This document shows, in pieces, positions 33,743 through 42,578 of a DNA stretch of 64,000 nucleotides. A program made the translations under genes and the position numbers. How positions within the stretch are numbered: position 1 is the first letter of the stretch; every line of letters starts with the position of its first letter. The DNA lies in the NCBI GenBank assembly GCA_001464715.1, contig LNDT01000025.1:1-64000 (forward strand). The letters are read 5' to 3'. The notes under the pieces are model-generated. The model had not been told where the DNA came from, made no database searches, and saw only the letters and a list, made by a program, of their open reading frames with translations. This DNA is from Bdellovibrionales bacterium Ga0074137 (lineage in GTDB: Bacteria > Bdellovibrionota > Bdellovibrionia > Bdellovibrionales > JAMPXM01).

Positions 33743-34219
33743 ATGGTTTCGTCGAGCGGAAAAAAAGATAAACGAGATCTCGATTTCGAGCTGAATCTGA
33801 TTCCGGCGATTGATCTGTTGTCGACTTGCATCTGCTTTCTTCTCTTCACAGCGGTTTGGCTCAGCCTTGGTTCGCTGAAAATGACTCAAGCAACGGGTGA
33901 AGTGAATATGGCGAGTGGAGCGAATCCTCCATCGCTTTGGATCGAAGTAGCAAGAAGCGGTCAACTGACTCTCTCAACACGTGATCTTCCAAGCGGACAG
34001 CGTGGTCTTCAGAACTCGGTACTTTCGGGTTCTGCGGGTGGGAAAGTCGATCGTCAGAAGTTGGCTCAGGCTTTAGAGCTCGTTAAAAAAAGGATGCCTA
34101 TGATCGCAACAGTGATCGTTCGCCCTGAAACAAAAGTCGCCTACGGCGAAGTGATAGCAGTTATCGACAGTCTTAAATCCGCAAAGATTAAAGACGTCGG
34201 CATTGCTCCCGAAACATAA
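33743..34219 (+). CDS. TolR/ExbD-like stator subunit 1 (AglQ/AglS type)
   Basis: A 158-residue protein with a short basic cytoplasmic N-terminus and one membrane helix (about 19-45) carrying the conserved proton-pathway Asp (Asp24 in LIPAIDLLSTC). The periplasmic domain (about 60-158) ends in the ExbD/TolR fold (VIVRPETKVAYGEVIAVIDS). With the upstream TolQ-like protein it should form a proton-driven stator. It starts 3 nt after the preceding stop. Confidence 0.87.
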   Translation: MVSSSGKKDKRDLDFELNLIPAIDLLSTCICFLLFTAVWLSLGSLKMTQATGEVNMASGANPPSLWIEVARSGQLTLSTRDLPSGQRGLQNSVLSGSAGGKVDRQKLAQALELVKKRMPMIATVIVRPETKVAYGEVIAVIDSLKSAKIKDVGIAPET

Positions 34220-34261
34220 GCCAAAACACTTTAGGCTTTGAAGAGAGAATAGAGGATTCGC

Positions 34262-34855
34262 ATGGGAACCGCGAAATCAAAACAGAATACCGATCACACG
34301 AGGCCGCGTCCAGCAAGCTTCATCCCCTCGCAGGGACCTGCGATCGGTCTTCCGTCGCCCCTTGGCAGCGTTATGTCGAGTCAGCAAACGGCAAGTCGTC
34401 GAAAGAAAGACATGAACACGCCACTTTTGCTGACAGCTCTCGTCGATGCATTTTCGATTCTAGTGATCTTTCTCTTGGTTCAGATTGCTGGTGTGCCGAA
34501 CGAGTATGAGGCCAACGACAAGCTGATGCTTCCAAAGGCGTCGGCCGTTAGCGACATTTCGAACGACAAAACTGCAGTCATTACGAATTTAGTTTTTGTT
34601 GATGGTGGCTTTAAGCTGGATGGACAGACGGTAACGATGGCGACTCTTAAAAATCAGCTGGTACGAATTAAAGCTGAAAAAGGCGCTTCAGTCCGTCTCA
34701 TTATTCAGGCCGATCAGCGTTCGGACTTTGACCGCATCGCGCCGATCCTTGCGATCACAGCCGAGGCTGGAATTGCAAATCTTGAATTCGCAGTCGAGTC
34801 CGTCGCCGCCGACGTAGCTTCAAATAGCAGTGGCGCTTCAGGAGTTTCGAAGTGA
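34262..34855 (+). CDS. TolR/ExbD-like stator subunit 2 (AglQ/AglS type)
   Basis: A 197-residue protein. It has a longer, Pro/Ser/Lys-rich cytoplasmic N-terminus (1-50), one membrane helix (about 53-76) with the conserved Asp62 in LLTALVDAFSILV, and a periplasmic ExbD/TolR-like domain (VRLIIQADQRSDFDRIAPIL). Having two non-identical TolR-type proteins with one TolQ-type protein is characteristic of the AglRQS gliding motor and unlike the Tol or Exb systems. Its end overlaps the next gene (GTGA). Confidence 0.87.
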   Translation: MGTAKSKQNTDHTRPRPASFIPSQGPAIGLPSPLGSVMSSQQTASRRKKDMNTPLLLTALVDAFSILVIFLLVQIAGVPNEYEANDKLMLPKASAVSDISNDKTAVITNLVFVDGGFKLDGQTVTMATLKNQLVRIKAEKGASVRLIIQADQRSDFDRIAPILAITAEAGIANLEFAVESVAADVASNSSGASGVSK

Positions 34856-37800
34856 AAACAATCGCACGCCGAATTCAAACGACTTTAGCTGTTGTGACTC
34901 TTGTCCTTTCGTCGGGATTGGCTGCGAACTCTTTCGCGGCCGAGCCGGAAAAAATGGACATCGGTACTCATCGCTTTCTCATTGAGAAGCTTGAGGCTGT
35001 CTTGAGTGCGACACCAAAAGATGATTCGACGCGCGTGCCGGCACTTCTTCGCCTGGCGGACCTCTACTCGGAAGAAGCTCGCCTTTTATCGATGCAGGAA
35101 ATTGAACGCGGATGCTTTCAAAATCCAAAAGCCGAGGGCTGCGGAGTTTCAAAGAAAGACCGCCAACTTGCTATTCAAGCCTACGAGCAGGCGCTTTCTG
35201 AAAGTTCGGGAAAAAGCCAAAGCCGAATCCTTTTTCAGTTGGCTCACTTGTATGAAATGGACGGAGAGAACGGAAAAGCAGCAAAGCTTTACCGCCGTAT
35301 TCTTACTTTAGGTCCAAAACAGTTTTCGCAAATCGTACTTGGTCAATCGCAGGCAGGTCTTGGCGAAATCGCATTTAAAGAGCAGCGTTTTTCAGACGCC
35401 AAGCGAGATTTTGAAAAATCACTTCTCAATAAGTCGACGCCGCGTCGTGGTTGGATTCAGTACCGAATCGCTTGGTCTGAATTAAATCTTGGGCAGCCTC
35501 AAAAAGGTAAAGCTCGCCTCCTTTCGATTCTTCAAACTCCGTCACTCATGGTTTTGGATTCGACGAATTCGAATAAGCCTGATGCTTCTTTCCAAGAAGA
35601 CATTGCGCGCGATTTGACTGTGTTTTACGCACAAACCGGATTTAACCAACAAGACATCGAAGCACTTTGGGCCTTGAGTCCAGAAGCCAGTCGCAAGTCA
35701 ATTTTGATGGCCCTGGCTGAAGAGGCCGAGCGTCTTGGTCAAAAGCGCGCTGCGATTACAGTTTGGACAATGCTCGCGGCTCGACCGCTTGAAAAGGATC
35801 GTCTCGAAAATCGCGAGCGCATCGAAGCTCTGACCCGTGTCGCGACTCTGCGATTCGGACTTGGTGAAAAAGCAAAAGCCGTTGTCGACTTCCGTCAGGC
35901 GTTGGAGCTTTGGAAGAAATCAAGCTGCTCGCCGGAAGCCGAGTGTGATCTGCTTCAGCGTCGCCTTCGAAAGCTGGTCGTCGACTGGAATAAAAACGAA
36001 GAGACAAAACTTTCAAAAGAACTTTTTGAGATGTATCGCCTTTACGCTGGAAAATTCTCGAACGATGTCGAGATGATTTTCTGGGGCGCGAATGTCGGTC
36101 GTGAGCTAAAGTTGAACCGTGAAGCGGTAGAACTTTACCGTCAGGCCGCAGAAGTGGCAGCTGGTCAGCTTTCAAACGGGAAGCCTGAGATCAAGACTGT
36201 CTTTGAAGGAAGTCTTCTCTCTGGAATCGAACTTGCGGAACTCACAGGCGACCTTAAGCTTCGTGAGAGTGCTTACTTACATTATCTAAAATTGAATCCC
36301 AACGGCGCTAAAGCCCTTGATGTTCACTATCAGTTGGCTCAAGTGGAATACGCTCGCGGTGATATGAATAAGGCGTCGGATCGTTTCTACCAGATCGCAA
36401 CTCGTCAAGAGGCTTGCCGATCGAATCAAAAGCCGGCTCTTTGCGGACAAGCGGCGGACCTAGCGCTCGACGCAATTGTCATTCTGAAAAATGACGAACG
36501 TCTTGAAGCAACGGCTCTTGAGTTTGCTTCAATGTACCCAAAGACGGGCAAAGACTATATGGCCGTCGCTCGTCGAGCACGTCTGAACTTGGCCGCAAAA
36601 GCGGCCAATGGAACTTCGACATCGCAAATGACCGAGAACCTCAAGAAGCTCTCAAACTTGAGTCTGACGTCGGCCACTCGTGAAGAAGTTCTTCTGACAC
36701 ATCAGAATCGGTTCGTATTGGCTGAGAAAACTCGCGATTTCGCGGCCGCCAATGCAGCTGCTGTTTCGATCATCAATTTCCCTGGCGCGACAGCTTCCGA
36801 GCGCGAAGATGCGATGGCAAAACGTCTTTGGGTGGCTGAAATGCAGCTCGATTTCGCGACAGCTTACGTCACGGCTCGACAGATGAAGTTTTCAAATATG
36901 AAACCAGCCGATCGCGAATTAAAGCTCGCTCTGCTTTCTGACCTCGCCGGTAAAGACTCGCGTCCTCACTTAAAGACGTTCATTTCGCTGACGAAAAATC
37001 GTCAGGCTGAACTCGCAGCTCGGGCAAGCCTCGTGAAGGCGTCAAATTACTCAGTCGCTGAATTCAATCGTCATTTCCAGCGCTTCCAAGATGATCGCGG
37101 TCTGTTTTCAAGCCTGGCACTTGAGGTTTATTCAAGAAACCCATCAAAGACGCTTCAGAAAAAGCTTCTGAGTGTTCGTTCCTTCAAAACCAGTCCCGAA
37201 GCAGGAATTCTGGTTCGTGCAGGGGAGCTTTCGAAACTTAATCAGTGGGCTTCGCGCTTGGCGCAATCAAAACTTCCCTCGAACGCGAGCGACAAAGTTC
37301 TGGGTCGTGCTCTTCAGGCACGAGTGAAGCAATTGGCGGACGCCGACCGTTTCGCGAACCAGCAGATTTCAACACAAGACGGATGGTTACAGGCCGTGGC
37401 CCTTCAGATCGTCGCCAAAGAAAACCGACGTTTGCGTGAAGAAGTGTTGGGTCTTCCAGTTCCAAAAGGTCTGAAGGATGCGGATGCAAATCGCTACCGC
37501 GCTCTTATCGCTCGTCAGGTTTCTCCATTTGAAATCAAAGCTTTGAAGATTGATCAGCGAACGAAAAAGTTTTGGAACCAAAATCCAGCCGACACGGTGG
37601 CTAAAATGCTGGAATCTTCGATGGGTCCAAAGCGCCAACTGATTCAAAAAGAATCTGAGGCCTTGGTATCGGTTCTTCGTCATATTTCAGACGAAACAGT
37701 TGCGGGATCGTCGGTCCGAAGACTTGAGACGGCGATTGATTCGCGCCCCTCGGAAGTTCGTCCTTCGACGTTGGCTTCGGCACGAGACGACGTTCGCGAG

Positions 37801-37917
37801 AATCCGTTTGATCTTGACCGCTTAAAACGCCTTCGAAGTCTCGAGATCGAGGCCGGACGCGAAACTATGGTGACTTATTTGAATTCTCGAATGAACCAAA
37901 TCGGAGCGCGCCAATGA
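34852..37917 (+). CDS. Large periplasmic TPR protein of the gliding cluster
   Basis: A 1021-residue exported protein: signal peptide (about 1-29, ending NSFAAE) followed by helical tetratricopeptide-type repeats over most of its length (for example RILFQLAHLYEMDGENGKAA and VHYQLAQVEYARGDMNKASD). Its place after the TolQ/TolR genes matches TPR proteins of Myxococcus gliding complexes (AglT/AgmK-like), which link the inner-membrane motor to the outer membrane. GTG 34852 overlaps the previous stop; the next gene overlaps its own stop (ATGA). Confidence 0.8.
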   Translation: MKTIARRIQTTLAVVTLVLSSGLAANSFAAEPEKMDIGTHRFLIEKLEAVLSATPKDDSTRVPALLRLADLYSEEARLLSMQEIERGCFQNPKAEGCGVSKKDRQLAIQAYEQALSESSGKSQSRILFQLAHLYEMDGENGKAAKLYRRILTLGPKQFSQIVLGQSQAGLGEIAFKEQRFSDAKRDFEKSLLNKSTPRRGWIQYRIAWSELNLGQPQKGKARLLSILQTPSLMVLDSTNSNKPDASFQEDIARDLTVFYAQTGFNQQDIEALWALSPEASRKSILMALAEEAERLGQKRAAITVWTMLAARPLEKDRLENRERIEALTRVATLRFGLGEKAKAVVDFRQALELWKKSSCSPEAECDLLQRRLRKLVVDWNKNEETKLSKELFEMYRLYAGKFSNDVEMIFWGANVGRELKLNREAVELYRQAAEVAAGQLSNGKPEIKTVFEGSLLSGIELAELTGDLKLRESAYLHYLKLNPNGAKALDVHYQLAQVEYARGDMNKASDRFYQIATRQEACRSNQKPALCGQAADLALDAIVILKNDERLEATALEFASMYPKTGKDYMAVARRARLNLAAKAANGTSTSQMTENLKKLSNLSLTSATREEVLLTHQNRFVLAEKTRDFAAANAAAVSIINFPGATASEREDAMAKRLWVAEMQLDFATAYVTARQMKFSNMKPADRELKLALLSDLAGKDSRPHLKTFISLTKNRQAELAARASLVKASNYSVAEFNRHFQRFQDDRGLFSSLALEVYSRNPSKTLQKKLLSVRSFKTSPEAGILVRAGELSKLNQWASRLAQSKLPSNASDKVLGRALQARVKQLADADRFANQQISTQDGWLQAVALQIVAKENRRLREEVLGLPVPKGLKDADANRYRALIARQVSPFEIKALKIDQRTKKFWNQNPADTVAKMLESSMGPKRQLIQKESEALVSVLRHISDETVAGSSVRRLETAIDSRPSEVRPSTLASARDDVRENPFDLDRLKRLRSLEIEAGRETMVTYLNSRMNQIGARQ

Positions 37918-38216
37918 ACCTTCAAATGAATAAAAAAGTTTTTATCGGTGTCATCTACGCTCTGACGTTAATTGTGATGCTCATTCCGACACTCGGAAAA
38001 GCAGCTGTACGCGGAAAGACCGTTCCTTCGTCAATTCGAAATGGCCACACAAAGCTTTCGACATCGATGGCGTTTTCCGGATCGCGCGTTGGCGGACAGT
38101 ACCAGGTTCCGTCCGAAGCGACAGCCCGAATTGAAAATGAAAAACCGATCGAGGAATTGCTCGGTTTAAGAACGCAGTTTCGTGATCGCATGAAGCAAGA
38201 CGAAGAGAGAAACTAG
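37914..38216 (+). CDS. Small membrane-anchored or exported protein in the gliding operon
   Basis: A 100-residue protein with an N-terminal hydrophobic segment (about 9-29, VFIGVIYALTLIVMLIPTLG) that could be a signal peptide or anchor, then a polar region with an acidic/basic helical tail (PIEELLGLRTQFRDRMKQDE). No family recognised. It is tightly packed between the TPR gene (ATGA overlap) and the AgmX-like gene (1 nt gap), so a role in the same complex is likely. Confidence 0.7.
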   Translation: MNLQMNKKVFIGVIYALTLIVMLIPTLGKAAVRGKTVPSSIRNGHTKLSTSMAFSGSRVGGQYQVPSEATARIENEKPIEELLGLRTQFRDRMKQDEERN

Positions 38217-38217
38217 T

Positions 38218-39543
38218 ATGGCAAACGCAGCTAAAGCAAAAGATCAGTCGCAGGGACATATGGTTCTTCTTAATTCGAAGGGTGAAACGGTTCGTTCGTT
38301 TCACTTGGATCTTGAAGACAGTCGCTCGAGCGATGCATCGACCAAGATCACTGTGATCTATCGTCACGATACTCACCGAATCGAGCCAGCGCTTCAAACA
38401 GATGATCTTCAAAGTGAAGGAATCTTGTTTGATGTGATTGGTGAGACGTCGACTAAAGAAATCAAGCTTCGTCCATTTCTTGTCGGACGTGTTGGTAGCC
38501 TCGCTTGGGCTGATAATTCGGTCGAAGCGACTCTTCCGCCAAGCTTTGATCTTCAAAAAGAAGACGATCGTCGCGATCTTGTTCTTGCAGGAAAATGGAT
38601 CGCCGGAGTTCAAGTTGCACTCCTAATGCTGATCATGGTGCTTGGTCACTTCCTTGCTAAAAATGATGAGAAAGAAGAAGTCGTAACGACCATTCGAACC
38701 ATCGAACTTCCAAAAGAATCACCTGTTATGGCTCGACCCACGGTCACTCCGCCAAAAGCGGTCGCGAAAGCTCGCCCTGTGGTTCAAAAGCGCCAGGTCG
38801 TTCAAAAACCAAAACCACAACCGCGCATCGTGACTAAGAACGCTCCAAAGACGAACAATCGCCGTGTGGTCACAGCGCAAATTCCAAAGACGGCTCCAAA
38901 AGTTGAATCGATGGGTGCCCTCGGTGCGCTTGGTGGAATGACTAAGAAAATGCAGACCGGTGGCGGTTTGAATTTGTCGGGCGCTTCGTTTGCTCGCGGT
39001 GCTGATAAAGGTTCGGGCGGCGGCGGCGCAGGTCGTGCGGGTTCGGGCGGAGTCTCGGGCGCTCTTTTCGGAAAAGGTTTGATCGCTGCTTCGAATGGTT
39101 CAGGAGCTCGCGCCGGCTCGGCGGGTGGCTATGGAACTAAAGGTAAGGGCGGTGGTCGCCAAGGTTACGGACTTCACAATCTTGCTGGAGCCTCTGGCGG
39201 TTACGTCGCTCCGCTCTCGAGTGATTCGTTTGTTGAAGGTGGCCTCACGCATGATCAAGTTAAAGAAGTGATCGAGCGAAACATGGGTCAGATCCGGTAC
39301 TGCTATGAGAAGAGCTTGCAGCTGGAACCGAATCTTCGTGGTCGTGTCGCTGTGAATTTCGTGATCGCTGGATCAGGTCGAGTGTCGACAGCGCGGGTTC
39401 AGCACTCGTCGGTCGATTCATCGAAACTTGAGGGTTGTGTTGTTTCGAAACTCAAAGACTTCAAGTTCCCGCAGCCTGTGGCTGGCGTGAATGTTCAAGT
39501 TCAGTACCCCTTCAGCTTCCAGCGTGGTCTCGCCGCGAAGTGA
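38218..39543 (+). CDS. AgmX/PglI-type protein (TonB-like linker)
   Basis: A 441-residue protein. The cytoplasmic N-terminal domain (1-120) is followed by one membrane helix (about 124-145, WIAGVQVALLMLIMVLGHFL), a Lys/Pro/Val-rich linker (about 160-235), a long Gly/Ser-rich region (about 235-330) and a C-terminal domain (about 340-440) of the AgmX/PglI tail type: THDQVKEVIERNMGQIRYCY, then LRGRVAVNFVIAGSGRV. That tail is found in myxobacterial and Bdellovibrio motility or secretion proteins and resembles TonB in spanning the periplasm. Two cysteines (RYCYEK and EGCVVSK) are conserved in that domain. Confidence 0.85.
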   Translation: MANAAKAKDQSQGHMVLLNSKGETVRSFHLDLEDSRSSDASTKITVIYRHDTHRIEPALQTDDLQSEGILFDVIGETSTKEIKLRPFLVGRVGSLAWADNSVEATLPPSFDLQKEDDRRDLVLAGKWIAGVQVALLMLIMVLGHFLAKNDEKEEVVTTIRTIELPKESPVMARPTVTPPKAVAKARPVVQKRQVVQKPKPQPRIVTKNAPKTNNRRVVTAQIPKTAPKVESMGALGALGGMTKKMQTGGGLNLSGASFARGADKGSGGGGAGRAGSGGVSGALFGKGLIAASNGSGARAGSAGGYGTKGKGGGRQGYGLHNLAGASGGYVAPLSSDSFVEGGLTHDQVKEVIERNMGQIRYCYEKSLQLEPNLRGRVAVNFVIAGSGRVSTARVQHSSVDSSKLEGCVVSKLKDFKFPQPVAGVNVQVQYPFSFQRGLAAK

Positions 39544-39591
39544 TTCTAGGCCCTTCTAGGAGGGTCTTCCAAAACAGTTAAAAAACGTCTC

Positions 39592-39620
39592 ACGGGTGCC
39601 CAAAACAGGCACCCGTTTGT
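39592..39620 (+). terminator. Hairpin after the AgmX-like gene
   Basis: ACGGGTGCC (39592-39600) and GGCACCCGT (39608-39616) form a perfect 9-bp stem with a 7-nt loop followed by TTTGT. A second small hairpin (CCCTTCTAGGAGGG) lies at 39551-39564. Because motility-type genes continue downstream in the same direction, this may be a partial terminator that lowers expression of the second half of the cluster. Confidence 0.6.
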
Positions 39621-39773
39621 ACGTTCGCCAACGTCTATAAGCCTGAAATCACACTGGATTCGAGGTGACCGTGGGTCCGGCGCGGCACGAGAAGCGCAAT
39701 GACTGGAGTGTGGAGCGTCCGCAGATAAATGCGGGCCTCAGGTTCAAATAAACGAACACGGATGGGTGCCAAA

Positions 39774-40910
39774 ATGGCGAAGAAGATGAATGTGCGAAAA
39801 GCGGTACGATCAAACAAAGCGACAAATGCGCCTGGTGTAACGATGGCTCTCGCACTTGCCAGTTTGGCTCTTGGATTCATCGGTTGCGGCAACCCAAGTT
39901 CGGATCCAACGGCACAATACGGAGATCTTAACGCTGTCGCAGCACCTCACAACGAGCAAGCCCGGTCACAAGCGGTTCTTGAGCGTTCTTATCTGATTGA
40001 ACCTGAAAAAGACGTCACATTTATCGAAGGTGAATCGGCTTCATTCAAAGTTCGCGTCCGAATGTTTTTCGCCGTTGATTCTTATGAGCTAAAACTTGTT
40101 GGAGTTCCTTCGGATATCACTGGCGTTTCGATGGTGAAAGATCCCAGCGAAGCAGGAACATTTCTGGTTTCTTGGGCGCCCGCAAAAGGTGTGATTCCAA
40201 CAGATCGTCAAGAGCGTCAGATAAAGTACCGCCTTGAGCTCTCGAATGTTCGTTCGGCTGACTCTTCGGTTGAAGCACTTTTCCGTTCGATCAACAAAGT
40301 CCAGGATTTCTCGTTTGCGGTTCGTCGCACGGGAAAAACGCCCGAGATCGTCGCCGTGAATCAGTTCCCTTCGGAAGTTGCGCAAGGTGCGATCGTTCCA
40401 TTCACGGTCGATGTCCAAGATCCAGCTTCGTTTGATGGCTACGCTCCTCGTCTTGATGTCTATTTCCAAGGTACAAACCGCACTGAAAGTGGTTTTGAAG
40501 CTAATGGTGCGACGTACGTTCGCGTCGACACGACTCCGAAACATCTTGGCCAGGGCATATGGCGCTTCTCGTTTGTTTTTGATGCCAAAAACAACGACGT
40601 CGGTGCACAGCTCGACCGTGAAGGTCGACGCGTCGAAGGTGCGACACATTTACAGACTCGTATGTTGATGAAAGCTTACAGCGCCAGCGGCGGTGTCTCT
40701 GGAGAAAAACTTGTTCTTTCAAAGATCAAGTACGTTGCTCCGCAAACAGCATCGGCGACTCCGGTTGTCTGTGAGGCGCCGGCTCCTAAGCCTGCGGTGA
40801 AAGCAGCTCCGAAAGCGGCTCCGAAGGCAGCGGTAAAACCCGCGACGAAGCCCGCAGCGACAACGAATCCTAAAGAGTCCGCAGCTTCTAAGGTCGAGGT
40901 GAAATCATGA
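39774..40910 (+). CDS. Lipoprotein of the gliding cluster
   Basis: A 378-residue lipoprotein: basic N-terminus, hydrophobic stretch and lipobox (LGFIGC). The mature part looks beta-rich (about 70-290), with Ig-like features such as FIEGESASFKVRVRMFFAVD, and ends in an Ala/Lys/Pro-rich low-complexity tail (KPAVKAAPKAAPKAAVKPAT). Start choice is uncertain: ATG 39774 gives a conventional lipoprotein n-region, while the frame is open from 39729 and no strong ribosome-binding site is visible. It overlaps the following barrel gene by ATGA, suggesting an outer-membrane-associated pair. Confidence 0.75.
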   Translation: MAKKMNVRKAVRSNKATNAPGVTMALALASLALGFIGCGNPSSDPTAQYGDLNAVAAPHNEQARSQAVLERSYLIEPEKDVTFIEGESASFKVRVRMFFAVDSYELKLVGVPSDITGVSMVKDPSEAGTFLVSWAPAKGVIPTDRQERQIKYRLELSNVRSADSSVEALFRSINKVQDFSFAVRRTGKTPEIVAVNQFPSEVAQGAIVPFTVDVQDPASFDGYAPRLDVYFQGTNRTESGFEANGATYVRVDTTPKHLGQGIWRFSFVFDAKNNDVGAQLDREGRRVEGATHLQTRMLMKAYSASGGVSGEKLVLSKIKYVAPQTASATPVVCEAPAPKPAVKAAPKAAPKAAVKPATKPAATTNPKESAASKVEVKS

Positions 40911-41653
40911 ACCGAGTTACTGCCAATCTCATCAACGTTATGGCTGCATTCACTGGTGGTGTTCTTGTCATCATCGGATTGATTCTGGGACTTTCGAATG
41001 TCGCTAAAGCGCAGTCGGGTTTTGATTCGCTGGGATCCAACGAAGGAATCCTAAAACGAGCTCGTTCGCTGAACACGCAGCAACAGGTCCGCATCGTTCA
41101 AAAGCGCGCCGTCGATCGTGATCTGCGCCTTGAGTTCGGTCTCACTTACGGTGGTGTCGCCGGCGGAAATTCTTATTTGAATACGCAGCCGATGACCGGA
41201 TCGATGGAGTTCCACATCAATCCAAGAATTTCGTTGGGTGCACGATACACGCAGTACGCCAATCAGTTGTCAAAAGAAGGTCAATCTCAATTTGACCTGG
41301 CTCGCGACGCTCAGGCGGCGGGTCGCACGGACTACACTGTTCCAGATATCGATCTTCCAAAATCGTCGGTTCTTGGAACCGTTAGCTACTATCCAATCTA
41401 TGGAAAGTTAAATTTCTTCGACCTCACTGTTGTACAATTCGATTTCTACGTTCTTGCTGGCTACGGCCAAATGGATTTGAAGTCGGGAAGTTCTCAAACT
41501 TGGACGGCAGGTGGTGGTGTTGGATTTTGGTGGACCAAGAATTTAAGTTCGCGTCTTGAAATTCGTCACCAAGCTTACCAGGACAAAGTCTACACCGGTA
41601 CACGTGACGTCGGCATGATGATCGGAACTCTGGGAATCGGATTGATGTTATGA
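40907..41653 (+). CDS. Outer-membrane beta-barrel protein, myxobacterial type
   Basis: A 248-residue protein with a signal peptide (about 1-36, ending NVAKAQ) and alternating, aromatic-flanked strands (LRLEFGLTYGG, ISLGARYTQYAN, LGTVSYYPIYGKL, FDFYVLAGYGQMDL, TAGGGVGFWWTKNL, MIGTLGIGLML). The layout and the YYPIYGK strand resemble the outer-membrane barrel family found beside gliding genes in Myxococcus and Bdellovibrio (OMP_myx_plus type). It likely provides the outer-membrane end of the envelope-spanning complex. Confidence 0.8.
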   Translation: MNRVTANLINVMAAFTGGVLVIIGLILGLSNVAKAQSGFDSLGSNEGILKRARSLNTQQQVRIVQKRAVDRDLRLEFGLTYGGVAGGNSYLNTQPMTGSMEFHINPRISLGARYTQYANQLSKEGQSQFDLARDAQAAGRTDYTVPDIDLPKSSVLGTVSYYPIYGKLNFFDLTVVQFDFYVLAGYGQMDLKSGSSQTWTAGGGVGFWWTKNLSSRLEIRHQAYQDKVYTGTRDVGMMIGTLGIGLML

Positions 41654-42576
41654 TCACGCTTCGTCAGACACTTTCTTTTATTATCGGAATGATGGCGCTG
41701 ATCTTTTTAGCGCAAGCGGCGACTGCAGCGTCGGCTCGTTCGGCGACGCCGGCGAAAATGTCAGAGCGTAAAACTCTTCGCGAGGCGCGAGTTGCGTTCG
41801 AGAAAAAACAATTCTCAAAAGCGGTTCGTCTTTACGAAGCAATTCCTCAAGCGTCGGATTATTGGATTGAAGCTTTGGAAGAGCGCGCGTGGTCGCATGT
41901 TCACTTAAAAGAACACGACAAAGCCCTTGGTCTTTTAAAGACATTGTTTGCGCCGCCGATTGTTTCTGAAATCGGAGCCGAGCCGTATCTTTTGTCGAGC
42001 CTCATTCAACTTCGCCTTTGCAACTACAATGAACTCTTCAAGGGTCTTAAGCAGTTTAAAACTGATATCCGACCTCGGTTCGAGTCGCTTGAAGCCTTGG
42101 CGAAGGATGGCGAGACGGAAGAGTCCGTAAAAATGTTGGGACGTTCAATGGAAGTCGGTCAGTTGTCGCGCGCGTCGGCAGGTGTTGATCTTCCGATGCT
42201 GCCACGACTTTTCTACCGAGATGTGAAGCTTCAACAGTCGTTCAAAAAACTTTTGAAAGCGTCGACACCAAAAGCTCAGTCGACTCTTGATGCGGCCGTG
42301 AAATCTCGAATGAAGTCATTGGCTCAGCGAGATGTTAAAGACATGCAGACGATTTTGCGTCGACTTCACCTTGTTGAAGTCGAGTCAGTGAGCCGAATGT
42401 ATTCGCAAGTTCATTTGGCCGACAATAAGAAGACGTCGCCAGCGATTGATCGCAATGCCAACACACTCGTTTTTCCGGACGATCGCGACGATGTTTGGCT
42501 TGATGAGCTCGACAGTTACCATGTGAATTCTAAAGGTTGTCCAACAGCTGATTTTGTTGCGAGTAAAGGACTCTAG
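41650..42576 (+). CDS. Exported TPR-like protein of the gliding cluster
   Basis: A 308-residue protein: signal peptide (about 1-27, ending AATAASA) and a helical N-terminal half with TPR-like repeats (TLREARVAFEKKQFSKAVRL and EERAWSHVHLKEHDKALGLL). The rest is helical and charged, with two Cys (LRLCNYNE and KGCPTAD). ATG overlaps the barrel gene stop. It probably serves as a periplasmic scaffold in the same complex. Confidence 0.78.
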   Translation: MITLRQTLSFIIGMMALIFLAQAATAASARSATPAKMSERKTLREARVAFEKKQFSKAVRLYEAIPQASDYWIEALEERAWSHVHLKEHDKALGLLKTLFAPPIVSEIGAEPYLLSSLIQLRLCNYNELFKGLKQFKTDIRPRFESLEALAKDGETEESVKMLGRSMEVGQLSRASAGVDLPMLPRLFYRDVKLQQSFKKLLKASTPKAQSTLDAAVKSRMKSLAQRDVKDMQTILRRLHLVEVESVSRMYSQVHLADNKKTSPAIDRNANTLVFPDDRDDVWLDELDSYHVNSKGCPTADFVASKGL

Positions 42577-42578
42577 TC

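Noticed and set aside
39664-39678. GGTGACCGTGGGTCC, repeated exactly at 51752-51766
   Set aside because: Both copies are intergenic, but a few 15-mers shared by chance are expected in 64 kb on two strands.
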